Positions 44,183 through 53,686 of a stretch of 64,000 nt of DNA are shown here, in pieces. A program made the translations under genes and the position numbers. This DNA is from Microbacterium candidum (GTDB taxonomy: Bacteria > Actinomycetota > Actinomycetes > Actinomycetales > Microbacteriaceae): NCBI RefSeq assembly GCF_030315975.1, contig NZ_JASXSZ010000003.1, forward strand, positions 580,617 to 644,616. The letters are read 5' to 3'. Position 1 is the stretch's first letter. Every line of letters starts with the position of its first letter. The notes under the pieces were generated by a model. It did no database searches and was not told the DNA's origin. It saw nothing but the letters and a program-made list of their open reading frames with translations.

Positions 44183-45376
44183 TCAGCGGGTGAGGATCAG
44201 CGCGTCGCCCTGCCCGCCGCCGCCGCACAGCGCGACCGCGGCCGTGCCGCCGCCGCGCCGGACGAGCTCGTGCACCATGTGCACGACGAGGCGGTTGCCG
44301 GACGCGCCGATCGGGTGGCCGATCGCGATGCCGCCGCCGTGGATGTTCACGACGTCGCTGGAGAGCCCCAGCTCGCGCTGCGACCGGGCGACGACGGCGC
44401 CGAACGCCTCGTTGATCTCGACGACATCGAGATCGGCGGGGGTGATCCCCTGCTTCTCGCACGCCTTGCGGATCGCGTTCGCGGGCTGCGCGTGCAGCGA
44501 GTTGTCGGGCCCTGCGACCTGCCCGGATGCGCCGACGACGGCGAGGACGCGCCATCCGTTGGCGTCCGCATGCGCGCGCGACGTGAGCACGACGGCGGAT
44601 GCGCCGTCGGAGATCTGCGACGAGTTGCCGGCCGTGATCGAGCCGCCCTCGGCGAAGGCGGGGCGGAGCTTCGACAGGCTCTCGACCGTCGTGTCGGGGC
44701 GGACGCCCTCGTCGGTCGTGAGGAAGACCGGCTCGCCGCGGCGCTGCGGGATCTCCACCGAGACGATCTCGTCGGTGAAGACGCCGGCGTCGGTCGCCGC
44801 GGCCGCGCGCTGGTGCGACAGTGCGGCGACGGTGTCCTGGTCTTCGCGGGTGACCTCGTAGGCCGGATTGAGGCGCTCGGTCGATGCGCCCATGCTCTCG
44901 CGGTCGTACGCGTCGGTGAGCCCGTCGTACGCCATGTGGTCGAGGACCTCGATCGTGCCGTACGCCCAGCCCTCGCGGGAGCCCATCATGAGATGCGGCG
45001 CGCGCGTCATCGACTCCATGCCGGCCGCGACGACGACGGATGCGTCACCGAGGCGGATCATGCGGGCGCCGTCGATGATCGCGGTGAGGCCGGAGAGGCA
45101 GACCTTGTTGATGGATGCCGCGGGCACATCCCACCCGATCCCGGCGCCGATCGCGGCCTGGCGGGCGGGGTTCTGTCCGGCACCCGCCGGCAGGACCTGC
45201 CCGACGAGCACCTGGTCCACCGCATCCGCCGGGATGCCCGCCTTCTCGAGGGCGCCCTTGATGGCGATGCTGCCGAGCTGGACCGCGGTCAACGGTGCCA
45301 GCTGGCCCTTGAGGCGGCCCTGCGGCGTGCGGGCGGCTGCGACGATGACGACGTCGTCCATGTTCATGAAATCCAT
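44183..45376 (-). CDS. Acetyl-CoA acetyltransferase (thiolase)
   Basis: 397 residues from ATG 45376; ATG 45367 or 45361 (MDDVVIVAAARTP) fit family starts as well. Catalytic Cys in INKVCLSGLTAI (about residue 92), His in GGGIAIGHPIGASGNR, second Cys in ALCGGGGQGDALIL. Cleaves acetoacetyl-CoA to two acetyl-CoA. It follows scoB by 30 bp, closing the CoA-transferase/thiolase operon. Confidence 0.93.
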   Translation of the reverse strand: MDFMNMDDVVIVAAARTPQGRLKGQLAPLTAVQLGSIAIKGALEKAGIPADAVDQVLVGQVLPAGAGQNPARQAAIGAGIGWDVPAASINKVCLSGLTAIIDGARMIRLGDASVVVAAGMESMTRAPHLMMGSREGWAYGTIEVLDHMAYDGLTDAYDRESMGASTERLNPAYEVTREDQDTVAALSHQRAAAATDAGVFTDEIVSVEIPQRRGEPVFLTTDEGVRPDTTVESLSKLRPAFAEGGSITAGNSSQISDGASAVVLTSRAHADANGWRVLAVVGASGQVAGPDNSLHAQPANAIRKACEKQGITPADLDVVEINEAFGAVVARSQRELGLSSDVVNIHGGGIAIGHPIGASGNRLVVHMVHELVRRGGGTAAVALCGGGGQGDALILTR

Positions 45377-45406
45377 TCTCGTTGCTGTTGTGCTGGGGGG
45401 CTCGGC

Positions 45407-46048
45407 TCAGACCGCGATCGTGAGCGGCGGTTCCGTGGCGGCGACGACCTCGTCGACCGTCACCCCGGGCGCGAGTTCGACGAGCACGAGCCCGTCGGAT
45501 GTGACGTCGATGACCGCCAGGTCGGTGATGATGCGGTCGACGACGCCGCGTCCGGTCAGCGGCAGGCTGCAGGCATCCACGATCTTCGGCGTGCCGTCTT
45601 TCGCGACGTGCTCCATCAGCACGATGACGCGGCCGGCGCCGTGGACGAGGTCCATCGCGCCGCCGGGGCCCTTGACCATCTTGCCCGGGATCATCCAGTT
45701 CGCGAGATCTCCCGCGGCCGACACCTGCATGGCGCCGAGGATGGCGGCGTCGATCTTGCCGCCGCGGATCATGCCGAAGCTGAGCGCCGAATCGAAGAAC
45801 GCCGCACCCGGAAGCGTCGTGACGGTCTCCTTGCCGGCGTTGATGAGGTCGGGGTCGACGTGCTCCTCGGCGGGGTACGGGCCGACGCCGAGGAGGCCGT
45901 TCTCGGACTGCAGCACGACGGTGACGCCAGCGGGCACGTAGTTCGGGACGAGAGTGGGCAGGCCGATGCCCAGGTTCACGTACGAGCCGTCGGCGAGCTC
46001 GCGCGCAGCGCGCGCGGCCATCTCCGTGCGGGTGAGCGCCATGGTCAT
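45407..46048 (-). CDS. scoB: 3-oxoacid CoA-transferase, subunit B
   Basis: 213 residues, ATG 46048 in an ATGA overlap with subunit [14 protein letters not shown] contains the catalytic Glu that carries the CoA thioester; [17 protein letters not shown] and [20 protein letters not shown] are family markers. With subunit A it activates acetoacetate (or 3-oxoadipate) from succinyl-CoA. The symbol follows context; pcaJ is the alternative. Confidence 0.88.
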   Translation of the reverse strand: MTMALTRTEMAARAARELADGSYVNLGIGLPTLVPNYVPAGVTVVLQSENGLLGVGPYPAEEHVDPDLINAGKETVTTLPGAAFFDSALSFGMIRGGKIDAAILGAMQVSAAGDLANWMIPGKMVKGPGGAMDLVHGAGRVIVLMEHVAKDGTPKIVDACSLPLTGRGVVDRIITDLAVIDVTSDGLVLVELAPGVTVDEVVAATEPPLTIAV

Positions 46049-46821
46049 GCTCCTTCCGGGCCGGCGGCCGGCGCGGCGACCGTGCGGCGCTCGATGCGCT
46101 TCTCGATGTCCGGCCCCACCTCGACGATCCGGTGGACGTACACGCCGGGAAGGTGGATGCGGTCGGGGTCCAGCTCCCCCGGCTCGACGAGCCGCTCGAC
46201 CTGCGCGATGCACACGCGCCCGGCCATCGCGGCGAGCGGGTTGAAGTTGCGCGCGGCCTTGTTGAAGATCAGGTTGCCGTGGCGGTCGCCCACGGCGGCG
46301 TGCACGAGGGCGAAGTCGGTCGTGATGGCCTCCTCGAGCACGTAGTCGCGCCCGCCGAACGAGCGGACGTCCTTCGCGGGCGAGGCGACGGCGATGGTGC
46401 CGTCGGGGGCGTAGCGGCGCGGGAGCCCGCCCTCCGCGACCTGGGTGCCGACACCGGTCTGCGTGTAGAAGGCGGCGATCCCGGAGCCCCCGGCGCGCAG
46501 CTTCTCGGCCAGCGTTCCCTGGGGCGTGAGCTCGAGTTCGAGGTCGCCCTCGAGGAACTGGCGCTCGAACTCCTTGTTCTCGCCCACGTACGACGAGGTC
46601 ATCTTGCGGATGCGGCCGGCGTTGAGGAGCACGCCGAGACCCCAGTCGTCCACTCCGCAGTTGTTGCTGACGATGCCGAGGTCGGTCGTCCCCTGTGCGA
46701 GGAGCGCCTCGATGAGGATCATCGGATTGCCCGAGAGGCCGAATCCGCCGACGGCGAGACTCGCGCCGTCCGCGATGTCGGCGACCGCCTCCGCGGCGCT
46801 CGCCACCTGCTTGTCGATCAA
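46045..46821 (-). CDS. scoA: 3-oxoacid CoA-transferase, subunit A
   Basis: 258 residues from TTG 46821, placed 5 bases after AAGGAG; GTG 46827 overlaps that site. [20 protein letters not shown] is the glycine-rich CoA-transferase entry, and [26 protein letters not shown] the conserved core. First gene of the operon scoA-scoB-thiolase, divergent from iclR, which probably regulates it. Substrate is acetoacetate or 3-oxoadipate. Confidence 0.88.
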   Translation of the reverse strand: MIDKQVASAAEAVADIADGASLAVGGFGLSGNPMILIEALLAQGTTDLGIVSNNCGVDDWGLGVLLNAGRIRKMTSSYVGENKEFERQFLEGDLELELTPQGTLAEKLRAGGSGIAAFYTQTGVGTQVAEGGLPRRYAPDGTIAVASPAKDVRSFGGRDYVLEEAITTDFALVHAAVGDRHGNLIFNKAARNFNPLAAMAGRVCIAQVERLVEPGELDPDRIHLPGVYVHRIVEVGPDIEKRIERRTVAAPAAGPEGA

Positions 46822-46998
46822 GGCCACTCCTTCGTGTCGCGCGTGTGCAGAACTCCTCCGATTCTCGGCTCCGGCGGCCGTCTCGGCGGCTCCGCGCCGA
46901 TCCCGTTCGGAACTGAGGAGTTCGTGCTCTCGATCCTCTTGGCAGGCGGTTTCGCCGCGCCACCCCGCGCTTGCCATGTGGAGCACACCGCGGATATC

Positions 46999-47013
46999 GT
47001 CCACATCGTGGAC
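46999..47013. promoter_or_regulatory. Palindromic operator at the iclR start
   Basis: GTCCACATCGTGGAC: perfect 6-bp arms, 3-base centre, overlapping the GTG of iclR. Suitable for IclR autoregulation in the 186-bp gap to scoA. Confidence 0.55.
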
Positions 47014-47796
47014 AGTTCCCGATCCGTACCCGGCGCCCAGGCGATCGCCAGGGCGGCTGCGCTCCTGAGGCTCGTCACCGCGGCGGGAAGCAGCGGGGCG
47101 GCGACGACTGAACTCGCAGCGCGCACCGGGCTGACGAGGCCGACGGCCCATCGGCTGCTCACGGCGCTCCGGCGCGAGGGTCTCGTCGATCAGGATGAGG
47201 AGTCCGGGCGGTGGATGCCGGGGCCGGAGCTGTACCTCATGGGCAATGTCGCCGCAGCCCGATACGACATCACCGACGTCGCGCGCGACATCGTGCGGTC
47301 GCTCGCCGTCCGCACGGAGGAGAGCGCGTTCCTCTCCGTGCGCCGCGGCGACGAGACCGTGTGCCTGCTCAGCGAGCAGGGCAGCTTCCCGATCCGCTCC
47401 TTCGTCCTGTCGGAGGGCGTGCGCTTCCCGCTCGGCGTCGCGTCGGCGGGGCTCGCCATCCTCTCCTTCCTGCCGGACCACGATGTGGACGCCTATTTCG
47501 AGCGCCACCCGGATCTCGCCGAACGGTGGGGCGAACCGCACGCCGAACCGCGCCTGCGCGCGCGCCTGCGCGAGACGAAGGCCCGCGGCTTCGCCCTCAA
47601 TCCCGGGCTCATCGTCGAGGGCTCCTACGGGATGGGCGCCGCCGTCTTCACCCGCGAGGGGCACCCGCAGTGGGCGCTGAGCCTCACCGGGGTGCAGTTC
47701 CGGTTCGGACCGGACCGCCTCGCGGATCTCGGGCGTACGCTGCTCGCGCACGCCCACCAGCTCACCGCGCGCGTGGCCTCCCGATCGAGTCGCTGA
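47008..47796 (+). CDS. IclR-family transcriptional regulator
   Basis: 262 residues if GTG 47008 is used; GTG 46978 is also in frame and no ribosome site is obvious. [32 protein letters not shown] (split here across residues ~35-62); the ligand domain has LALRTEES-like [19 protein letters not shown] and [20 protein letters not shown]. It should bind an acid of the pathway and control scoAB-thiolase and perhaps the long operon to its right. Its stop is directly adjacent to that of the convergent hydrolase. Confidence 0.9.
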   Translation: MDSSRSVPGAQAIARAAALLRLVTAAGSSGAATTELAARTGLTRPTAHRLLTALRREGLVDQDEESGRWMPGPELYLMGNVAAARYDITDVARDIVRSLAVRTEESAFLSVRRGDETVCLLSEQGSFPIRSFVLSEGVRFPLGVASAGLAILSFLPDHDVDAYFERHPDLAERWGEPHAEPRLRARLRETKARGFALNPGLIVEGSYGMGAAVFTREGHPQWALSLTGVQFRFGPDRLADLGRTLLAHAHQLTARVASRSSR

Positions 47797-48705
47797 TCAG
47801 GAGGCGTCTTCGAGCGCGTCGAGCACGGCGCGCGAGACGACTGCGGCGCCGGCATCCGTCATCACGATCGTGTAGTGGTTGAAGCCGTCGATCCGTTCGT
47901 GATGGATGCGAGGATGCTGCGGCAGCACCTGCGCGAGCCGCTCGGGCGAGTAGAGCCCGGGCGGCTCCGCGGCGAGACCCCGGGGAACCGTCAGCAGGCG
48001 GGCGTCGTGCGCGAGCGCAGCCAATGCGTCCGGCACCACCGTCGTCGTCGTCATGTCGACGTTGTCCTCGGCGACGGTCTCGAACCGCGTCGCGGGGCGC
48101 AGCGCACCCGCGCCATCGTCGACGAGGTCGTACGCGAAGTACTCGTCGAGGAGGGGCGACCACGGTCCGTCGAAGGCCGGATGAGCGTGCCAGAAGCCGA
48201 GGTAGTCGTCCGTCGTCGCGAACCGCATGGACAGCCGCTCGCCGGTCGGACCGAGGACGTGGGCGACGGTCTCCTCCGGCGTCATCCCCGCGGGCACCTC
48301 GAGCGGGATGCCCCCGTCGACGAGCACGAGCTCCGACACTCGCTCCGGGTGCCGCTGCGCGAACACGAGAGCGACGAAGCCGCCCATCGAGTGGCCCACC
48401 ACCAGGGTCCTATCGACGCCGACTGCGGCGAGGACCGCGGCGAGATCGTCCGCGTGGGCGATCATGCCCGCAGGGCCGGCGACGCCCGCGCTGCGCCCCC
48501 GGCCGCGCAGATCCGGGGCGATGAGCCGCACGCCGGGAAGCTGCTCCGCCACCCACGACCACGCGAGGTGCGAAGAGGTCACGCCGTGGATGAGGAGGGC
48601 CGTCGGCGCGCCGGGCTCGGCTTCCCACACGGCGACGCGCAGGTCTCCGCCGCGCACCGGGAGGTCGAGGAGTGCAGGCGCCGCCCGCTTCACCGCGCTG
48701 TCCAT
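47797..48705 (-). CDS. Alpha/beta-hydrolase
   Basis: 302 residues, ATG 48705 overlapping the dehydrogenase gene by 16 bp. Oxyanion strand ALLIHGVTSSHLAW, nucleophile elbow VVGHSMGGFVALVF (Ser about residue 114), and late His in INGFNHYTIVM-like DGFNHYTIVM. Likely an esterase or C-C hydrolase. As last gene of the nine-gene operon it may release the hydroxy acid from an ester or oligomer. Substrate unknown. Confidence 0.87.
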   Translation of the reverse strand: MDSAVKRAAPALLDLPVRGGDLRVAVWEAEPGAPTALLIHGVTSSHLAWSWVAEQLPGVRLIAPDLRGRGRSAGVAGPAGMIAHADDLAAVLAAVGVDRTLVVGHSMGGFVALVFAQRHPERVSELVLVDGGIPLEVPAGMTPEETVAHVLGPTGERLSMRFATTDDYLGFWHAHPAFDGPWSPLLDEYFAYDLVDDGAGALRPATRFETVAEDNVDMTTTTVVPDALAALAHDARLLTVPRGLAAEPPGLYSPERLAQVLPQHPRIHHERIDGFNHYTIVMTDAGAAVVSRAVLDALEDAS

Positions 48706-49442
48706 CCGCCGTCCATCGTGTAGGAGGCGCCGGTGACCATGCCGGCGGAATCCGACACGAGCCAGCCCGCGAGCGACGCGACCTCCTCCGGCTCGATGAG
48801 CCGTTTGATCGCGGTCTCGGTGAGCATGATCTTCTCGACGACCTCGCCCTCCGGGATGCCGTGCACGACCGCCTGGTCGGCGATCTGCTTCTCGACGAGC
48901 GGCGTGCGCACGTAGGCGGGGTTGATGCAGTTGCTCGTGACGCCGTGCGGGCCGCCTTCGAGAGCGGTGACCTTCGACAGGCCCTCCAGCCCGTGCTTGG
49001 CGGCGACGTACGCCGACTTGAAGGCGCTGGCGCGCAGCCCGTGCGCGCTCGAGATGTTGACGATGCGCCCCCAGCCGCGCTCGTACATCTTCGGGAGCGC
49101 GGCCCGAGTGAGCAGGAACGGGCTTTCCAGCATGAGCCGCAGCATGAAGCGGAACGTGTCGGGCTCGAAGTCGACGATCGGGGCGACGCGCTGGATGCCC
49201 GCGTTGTTGACCAGGATGTCGACATCCAGGTCCAGGTCGTCGAGCGCGGTCGTCTCGGCGAGGTCCACGATCCACGGCTCGCCGCCGAGTTCCGACGCCA
49301 CCGCATCCGCCGCCGCACCGTCCCGATCGGCGATGACGACGTGCGCTCCGCGCCCCGCGAACTCGCGCGCGCAGGCGAGCCCGATGCCGCTCGCACCGCC
49401 CGTGACGAGGGCGCGGCGGCCTTGGAGGTCCTGATCGGTCAC
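48690..49442 (-). CDS. 3-hydroxybutyrate dehydrogenase-like short-chain dehydrogenase
   Basis: 250 residues, GTG 49442 in a GTGA overlap. SDR motifs: LVTGGASGIGLACAREF (TGxxxGxG), NNAGIQRVAPI, S of NISSAHGLRASAFKS and YVAAKHG (YxxxK). VEKQIADQAVVHGIPEGEV and SYTMDGGWTAR match BdhA closely. It oxidises 3-hydroxybutyrate to acetoacetate with NAD, which fits the CoA-transferase and thiolase to the left. Confidence 0.85.
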   Translation of the reverse strand: MTDQDLQGRRALVTGGASGIGLACAREFAGRGAHVVIADRDGAAADAVASELGGEPWIVDLAETTALDDLDLDVDILVNNAGIQRVAPIVDFEPDTFRFMLRLMLESPFLLTRAALPKMYERGWGRIVNISSAHGLRASAFKSAYVAAKHGLEGLSKVTALEGGPHGVTSNCINPAYVRTPLVEKQIADQAVVHGIPEGEVVEKIMLTETAIKRLIEPEEVASLAGWLVSDSAGMVTGASYTMDGGWTAR

Positions 49443-50125
49443 GATCGTCCGTCTTCCGTGTCGTGCGTCCGCGGAGCGAGCGCGTTGTCGATGAAAAGCA
49501 TCATGTGGTCGAAGACATCCACCGGCATCTCCGCCGGAGCACGGCCCTCGGCATCCCGATCCCACAGCAGGAACCGCATGCCGATGAGCTCGCCCATGCC
49601 CATGAGCGCCCACGCGGTCACGGCGGGATCCAGTCGGCGGTCGACGTCGCCGACCGCCTGCGCGGCGGCGAGCCCTCGCTCGTACCCGTCGACGATGCGC
49701 GTGTAGTGCTGACGCAGTGTCTCCGGGGAGACGAACTCGGCCTCGCGCACGACCCGGTACAGGGCGGGGTGCTCGGCGGTGAAGCGGAAGAACCCCGCGA
49801 ATCCCGCGCGCTCGGCGTCGAGCCTCGAGCCGGCGGCATCCATCTCCTCGGCCATCGCATGCCGGACGCGCTGGTTGAGGTCCAGCACGAGCGACTCGAA
49901 GATCGACTGCTTGCTGTCGAAGTACAGGTAGAACGTCCCGAGGCCGATGCCCGCGCGCTCCGTGATCTTCACGATGGACGCCTCGTGGTAGCCCTGCTCC
50001 GCGAAGACGGCCTCGGCCGCCTCCAGCAGTCGGCGCCGCGTGGCCTCACCGCGCTTCGTGAGCGGCCGGCCGGTGGCCGGCGACACATTCTCGGTCCCCT
50101 CGACGATGTCAGGCGAGATGCTCAT
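49439..50125 (-). CDS. TetR-family regulator inside the catabolic operon
   Basis: 228 residues. HTH: EASIVKITERAGIGLGTFYL followed by YFDSKQSIFESL. The C-terminal domain (FFRFTAEHPALYRVVREAEF) is of the fatty-acid-type TetR pattern. It lies between the CoA ligase and dehydrogenase genes with 4-base overlaps on both sides, so it is expressed with the operon it likely represses. The inverted repeat at 56408-56433 is a candidate operator. Confidence 0.88.
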   Translation of the reverse strand: MSISPDIVEGTENVSPATGRPLTKRGEATRRRLLEAAEAVFAEQGYHEASIVKITERAGIGLGTFYLYFDSKQSIFESLVLDLNQRVRHAMAEEMDAAGSRLDAERAGFAGFFRFTAEHPALYRVVREAEFVSPETLRQHYTRIVDGYERGLAAAQAVGDVDRRLDPAVTAWALMGMGELIGMRFLLWDRDAEGRAPAEMPVDVFDHMMLFIDNALAPRTHDTEDGRS

Positions 50126-51705
50126 GATCGCCCGTTCCCCTCCCCCTCGGACGCCGCAGCGCCTTCTTTCACGAACCCCGCGTCTCGCGTCGCGCGATCG
50201 CGCAGCCGCGCTCGCGCCAGCTTGCCGATCCCGGACAGCGGCAGCTCGTCGACCCGCTCGATGCGAACCGGCAGCTTGTAGGCCGCGAGGTGGCGCCGCG
50301 CGTGCGCGTACAGCTCGTCGTCGGACGCGGCGGTCCCCGCCCGCAGCACGACGAACGCGACGCCGCGCTCGCCCCACACCGGATCCGGCACCCCGACGAC
50401 AGCCGCCGCTTCCACCAGCGGGTGGCGGCACAGGGCGCGCTCCACCTCCGCCGGGGCGACGTTCTCCCCACCGGAGATGTAGATGTCCTTCAGCCGATCG
50501 ACGACGTGGAATCCGCCGTCGGAATCGCGGTGCACGAGGTCGCCGGTGCGCAGCCACTCGCCGCGCATCGCGCGTGCCGTGGCATCCGGGTCACCGAGGT
50601 AGCCGGCGAAGACGCTCGGTCCGCGCACCCACAGCTCGCCGGTCGCCTCGTCATCCAGCGGCAGCGTCGTCTCCGGGTCGGCGACCAGGACGTCGACGTG
50701 GGGATACGGACGCAGCGCGGTCGCTCGCTGGTCGGGGATCGTGGAGAGCACGTTGGGGCCCGCCTCGGTCAGTCCGTATCCCTGCACGAGACCGACCCCG
50801 CGAGCGGCCCACGCGTCGGCCAGCTCGTGCGAGATCGTGGAGCCGCCGACTTGCGCGAGTCGCAGAGACGACAGATCGGATGCGGCGAAGCCGGGGTCGT
50901 CGGCGAGGAGACGATACTGCGTCGGCACGGCCATCATCGCCGTCACCCCGCGGTCGGCGATGAGCTGGAGCACGCGCGCGGACTGGAAGGACCGCTCCAG
51001 CACGACCGTGGCGCCGACCGCCCACGCGAGCAGCGGCTGCACGTTCCACGCCGCGACGTGGAACTGCGGCAGGACGCACAGCACGACGTCGCGAGAGGTC
51101 AGCTGTGCGACCCCCGCGAGCGCGAGGTTGTTCCAGAAGCAGTTGGCGTGCGTGAGCATGACGCCCTTCGCGGCGCTCTCACTGCCGGAGGTGTGGATGA
51201 CGAGCGCCACGTCGTCGTCGCGGACGGCCCGCGGCTCGCGCCGGGCGGCGGCACGGCGCACATGCGCCTCCACGCCGGTCGCCCCGAGCTCGACGAGCGG
51301 AGCCCGGAGGGTTCCGCCGTCCGCCGCGACCGCGCGCACGGCGTCCGCGGCGAGCGTCCCATACTCGTCCTCGTAAAGCACCAGTGCGGGCGACGAGCGC
51401 ACGAGCAGATCGGCGAGCTCACCGGGCGTCAGCCGCCAGGACAACGGTACGAAGGCGATGCCCGCCGCGGCGCAGGCGAGGAAGGCGACGATGTGATCGA
51501 TCGAGTTGCCCGACACGGTGCACACGCGGTCGCCGGGACCATATCCCGCGGAACGCAGACGAGCGGTCAGCCGCGCGATGCGGGCGTGGAGGGCGCCATA
51601 GGAGATCGTCACTCCGCGGTCGTCGACGGCGATCGCGTCGGCGGACGCTGCGGCGCGGTCGGCGAGCCACCTGCCGAGCGTGTGCGGTTCGTCTCGCGTC
51701 GTCAC
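50122..51705 (-). CDS. Acyl-CoA synthetase (AMP-binding enzyme)
   Basis: 527 residues, GTG 51705 in a GTGA overlap with livM. Motifs: VIHTSGSESAAKGVMLTHAN (P-loop; STG replaced by SGS), VQGYGLTEAGPN, GELWVRGPSVFAGYL, WLRTGDLVHRDSDG and the C-terminal GIGKLARARLRD with the adenylation Lys. It activates a carboxylic acid to its CoA thioester. Next to the importer it probably traps the imported acid. Chain length cannot be read. Confidence 0.9.
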   Translation of the reverse strand: MTTRDEPHTLGRWLADRAAASADAIAVDDRGVTISYGALHARIARLTARLRSAGYGPGDRVCTVSGNSIDHIVAFLACAAAGIAFVPLSWRLTPGELADLLVRSSPALVLYEDEYGTLAADAVRAVAADGGTLRAPLVELGATGVEAHVRRAAARREPRAVRDDDVALVIHTSGSESAAKGVMLTHANCFWNNLALAGVAQLTSRDVVLCVLPQFHVAAWNVQPLLAWAVGATVVLERSFQSARVLQLIADRGVTAMMAVPTQYRLLADDPGFAASDLSSLRLAQVGGSTISHELADAWAARGVGLVQGYGLTEAGPNVLSTIPDQRATALRPYPHVDVLVADPETTLPLDDEATGELWVRGPSVFAGYLGDPDATARAMRGEWLRTGDLVHRDSDGGFHVVDRLKDIYISGGENVAPAEVERALCRHPLVEAAAVVGVPDPVWGERGVAFVVLRAGTAASDDELYAHARRHLAAYKLPVRIERVDELPLSGIGKLARARLRDRATRDAGFVKEGAAASEGEGNGRS

Positions 51706-52814
51706 AGCCGCGCCCCCTCCACCGCGTCGATCTCGTCGTCCATGTCGTCCATCGCCTCGGCGGGGGCCGTGACGCTCGTGGTCGTCCGCCGTCGGCGCAC
51801 GAGGTTCTCGGCGGTGCCCGCGATCCCGCCCGGCAGGAACATGACGACCAGGATGAAGAGTACGCCCAGGAGGAACAGCGGCTCCGACAGCGGCACGCGC
51901 AGCACGTCCGGCAGCCCGGCGATGACGTCCGAGCGGGCGAGCACCGTCAGCCGCTGGTCGAGCAGTGTGTACAGCACGCCGCCGACCACGGCACCCCATC
52001 GGTAGCCGACGCCGCCGAGGACCACCATGACGAGGATCGTGATGGTGAGATCCGCCGAGACGGCCGACGGCTGCGTCCCCGACTGCAGGAGCATGTACGC
52101 GACACCGGCGAGCGCCGCGCATCCCGCCGCGACGACGAACACGATGAGCTTCACGACATACGGACGGAGGCCCAGCACCTGCACCCGGAGCTCGTTCTCC
52201 CGCGTCGCCCGCGCGAGGTGGCCGAGGCGCGAGGTGTCGACCCACAGCACGACGAGGTACACGAGCACGACGACGACGAGCGCGAACCAGTAGAGGTTGC
52301 GCGTGTTGAGCACGCCGACGAGCCAGTCCGGCACGAGCGCGGCCGGCAGCGACAGCCCCTCCTCGCCGCCGGTGACCCCCTGGTTGCGCCGGACGAGGAC
52401 CGAACCCGCCTGCGCGAACGCGAGGGTCACCATCGCGAACGGGATGCCGGAGACCCGCATGCTGATCGCTCCCGTGATGAGCGCGATCACGAGCCCGCCG
52501 AGGAGTGCGATCAGGATGCCGGGCCACAGCGGCACGTGCAGGTACTGCAGCGCGAGACCCAGCCCGTAGGCGCCGGCGCCGAACGACAGCGCGTGGCCGA
52601 AGGACAGCATCCCCGCCGTTCCCAGCATCAGGTTGTAGGAGAGCGCGAGCGCCGCGAACACCATGCACAACGACATGAGCGCGAGGCTGCCGGGCATGTA
52701 CGTGGCTCCGGGCAGGACGCCCGGCAGCGAGATGTTCAGCAGCGGCAGCAGTGCCAAGACGACCACGACCAGGATGCCGACGATCAGCGGCGCGAACGCC
52801 TTCACGCGGTTCAT
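51702..52814 (-). CDS. Branched-chain amino acid-type ABC permease LivM
   Basis: 370 residues, ATG 52814 in an ATGA overlap. About nine hydrophobic segments, SYNLMLGTAGMLSFGHALSF early and GLRPYVVKLIVFVVAAGCAA (EAA-like loop before it: RATRENELRVQVLG). A ~45-residue charged C-terminal tail. Pairs with LivH to form the channel. HAAT importers of this type often carry aromatic or short-chain acids rather than amino acids. Confidence 0.9.
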   Translation of the reverse strand: MNRVKAFAPLIVGILVVVVLALLPLLNISLPGVLPGATYMPGSLALMSLCMVFAALALSYNLMLGTAGMLSFGHALSFGAGAYGLGLALQYLHVPLWPGILIALLGGLVIALITGAISMRVSGIPFAMVTLAFAQAGSVLVRRNQGVTGGEEGLSLPAALVPDWLVGVLNTRNLYWFALVVVVLVYLVVLWVDTSRLGHLARATRENELRVQVLGLRPYVVKLIVFVVAAGCAALAGVAYMLLQSGTQPSAVSADLTITILVMVVLGGVGYRWGAVVGGVLYTLLDQRLTVLARSDVIAGLPDVLRVPLSEPLFLLGVLFILVVMFLPGGIAGTAENLVRRRRTTTSVTAPAEAMDDMDDEIDAVEGARL

Positions 52815-53686
52815 GCGCGCCTCCCGAGAAGTCCGGTCGGTCGCACGAGCAGCACGACCGCGAGCAGCGCCACGGCGATGAAGTCGCCGGTGCCGCCGAG
52901 GAAGAAGTTCGCGAACTGCTGGAGGACCGCGACGAGGACGGATGCGATGGCCGCTCCGGCGAGCGAGCCGAGGCCGCCGACGACCGTGACGATGAACGCG
53001 AAGATGAGGAGGGTCTGCCCGAGGGTCGAGGAGACGTAGCCGGAGTAGTGCGCGGCGAGGACTCCCCCGATGCCCGCGGCGGCACCGCCGATGGCGAACA
53101 CGAGGGTGAAGGACGTCCGCACGTCGATGCCGAGCGCGGTCACCATCGCGCGGTTCTCGACGCCCGCGCGGATGATCATCCCGTAGCGGGTGCGCTTGAG
53201 GAACAGCACGAGGGCTCCCAGGACGAGCGCCGCCGCGAGGATCAGCACCCAGTACACGTTCGGGATCTTGGCCCCGAGGATGTCCGTCGTCTCCACGAGC
53301 CACGCGGGCCCGCGGATGTAGATCGGGTCGGTGCCCCAGATCCCGGAGAAGAGGGCGGTCGCGGCGAACGCGAGGCCCACCGTGACGAGGACCTGCTCGA
53401 TGTGGCGCTCGTACAGCGGCCGGATGAGGACGAGCTCCGTGAGGGCGGCGAAGACCGCCCCGACGAGCGCGCCCACGACGATGGAGGCGACGAACCCGCC
53501 CCAGGATGCCGTGTCCAGTCGCTGCGCCACCGCCCAGCCGATGAGCGCGCTCAGCGTGAGGAAGGCGCCGTGGGCGAAGTTCAGGACGTGCATGAGCCCG
53601 TAGATGAGGCTCAGCCCGGAGGCGACGAGGAAGTACAGCGCACCGAGCCCGATGCCGGTGAAGAGGACGAGGACGATGCTGCTCAT
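52811..53686 (-). CDS. Branched-chain amino acid-type ABC permease LivH
   Basis: 291 residues, ATG 53686 in an ATGA overlap with the ATPase gene. GLSLIYGLMHVLNFAHGAFL is the LivH N-terminal signature; GIDVRTSFTLVFAIGGAAAG is the loop contacting the ATPases. Eight hydrophobic segments. Partner of LivM. Confidence 0.92.
   Translation of the reverse strand: MSSIVLVLFTGIGLGALYFLVASGLSLIYGLMHVLNFAHGAFLTLSALIGWAVAQRLDTASWGGFVASIVVGALVGAVFAALTELVLIRPLYERHIEQVLVTVGLAFAATALFSGIWGTDPIYIRGPAWLVETTDILGAKIPNVYWVLILAAALVLGALVLFLKRTRYGMIIRAGVENRAMVTALGIDVRTSFTLVFAIGGAAAGIGGVLAAHYSGYVSSTLGQTLLIFAFIVTVVGGLGSLAGAAIASVLVAVLQQFANFFLGGTGDFIAVALLAVVLLVRPTGLLGRRA

Noticed and set aside
44012..46345. 777-codon plus-strand frame opposite thiolase and CoA-transferase
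   Set aside because: Same GC-shadow effect; no ribosome site and no domain.
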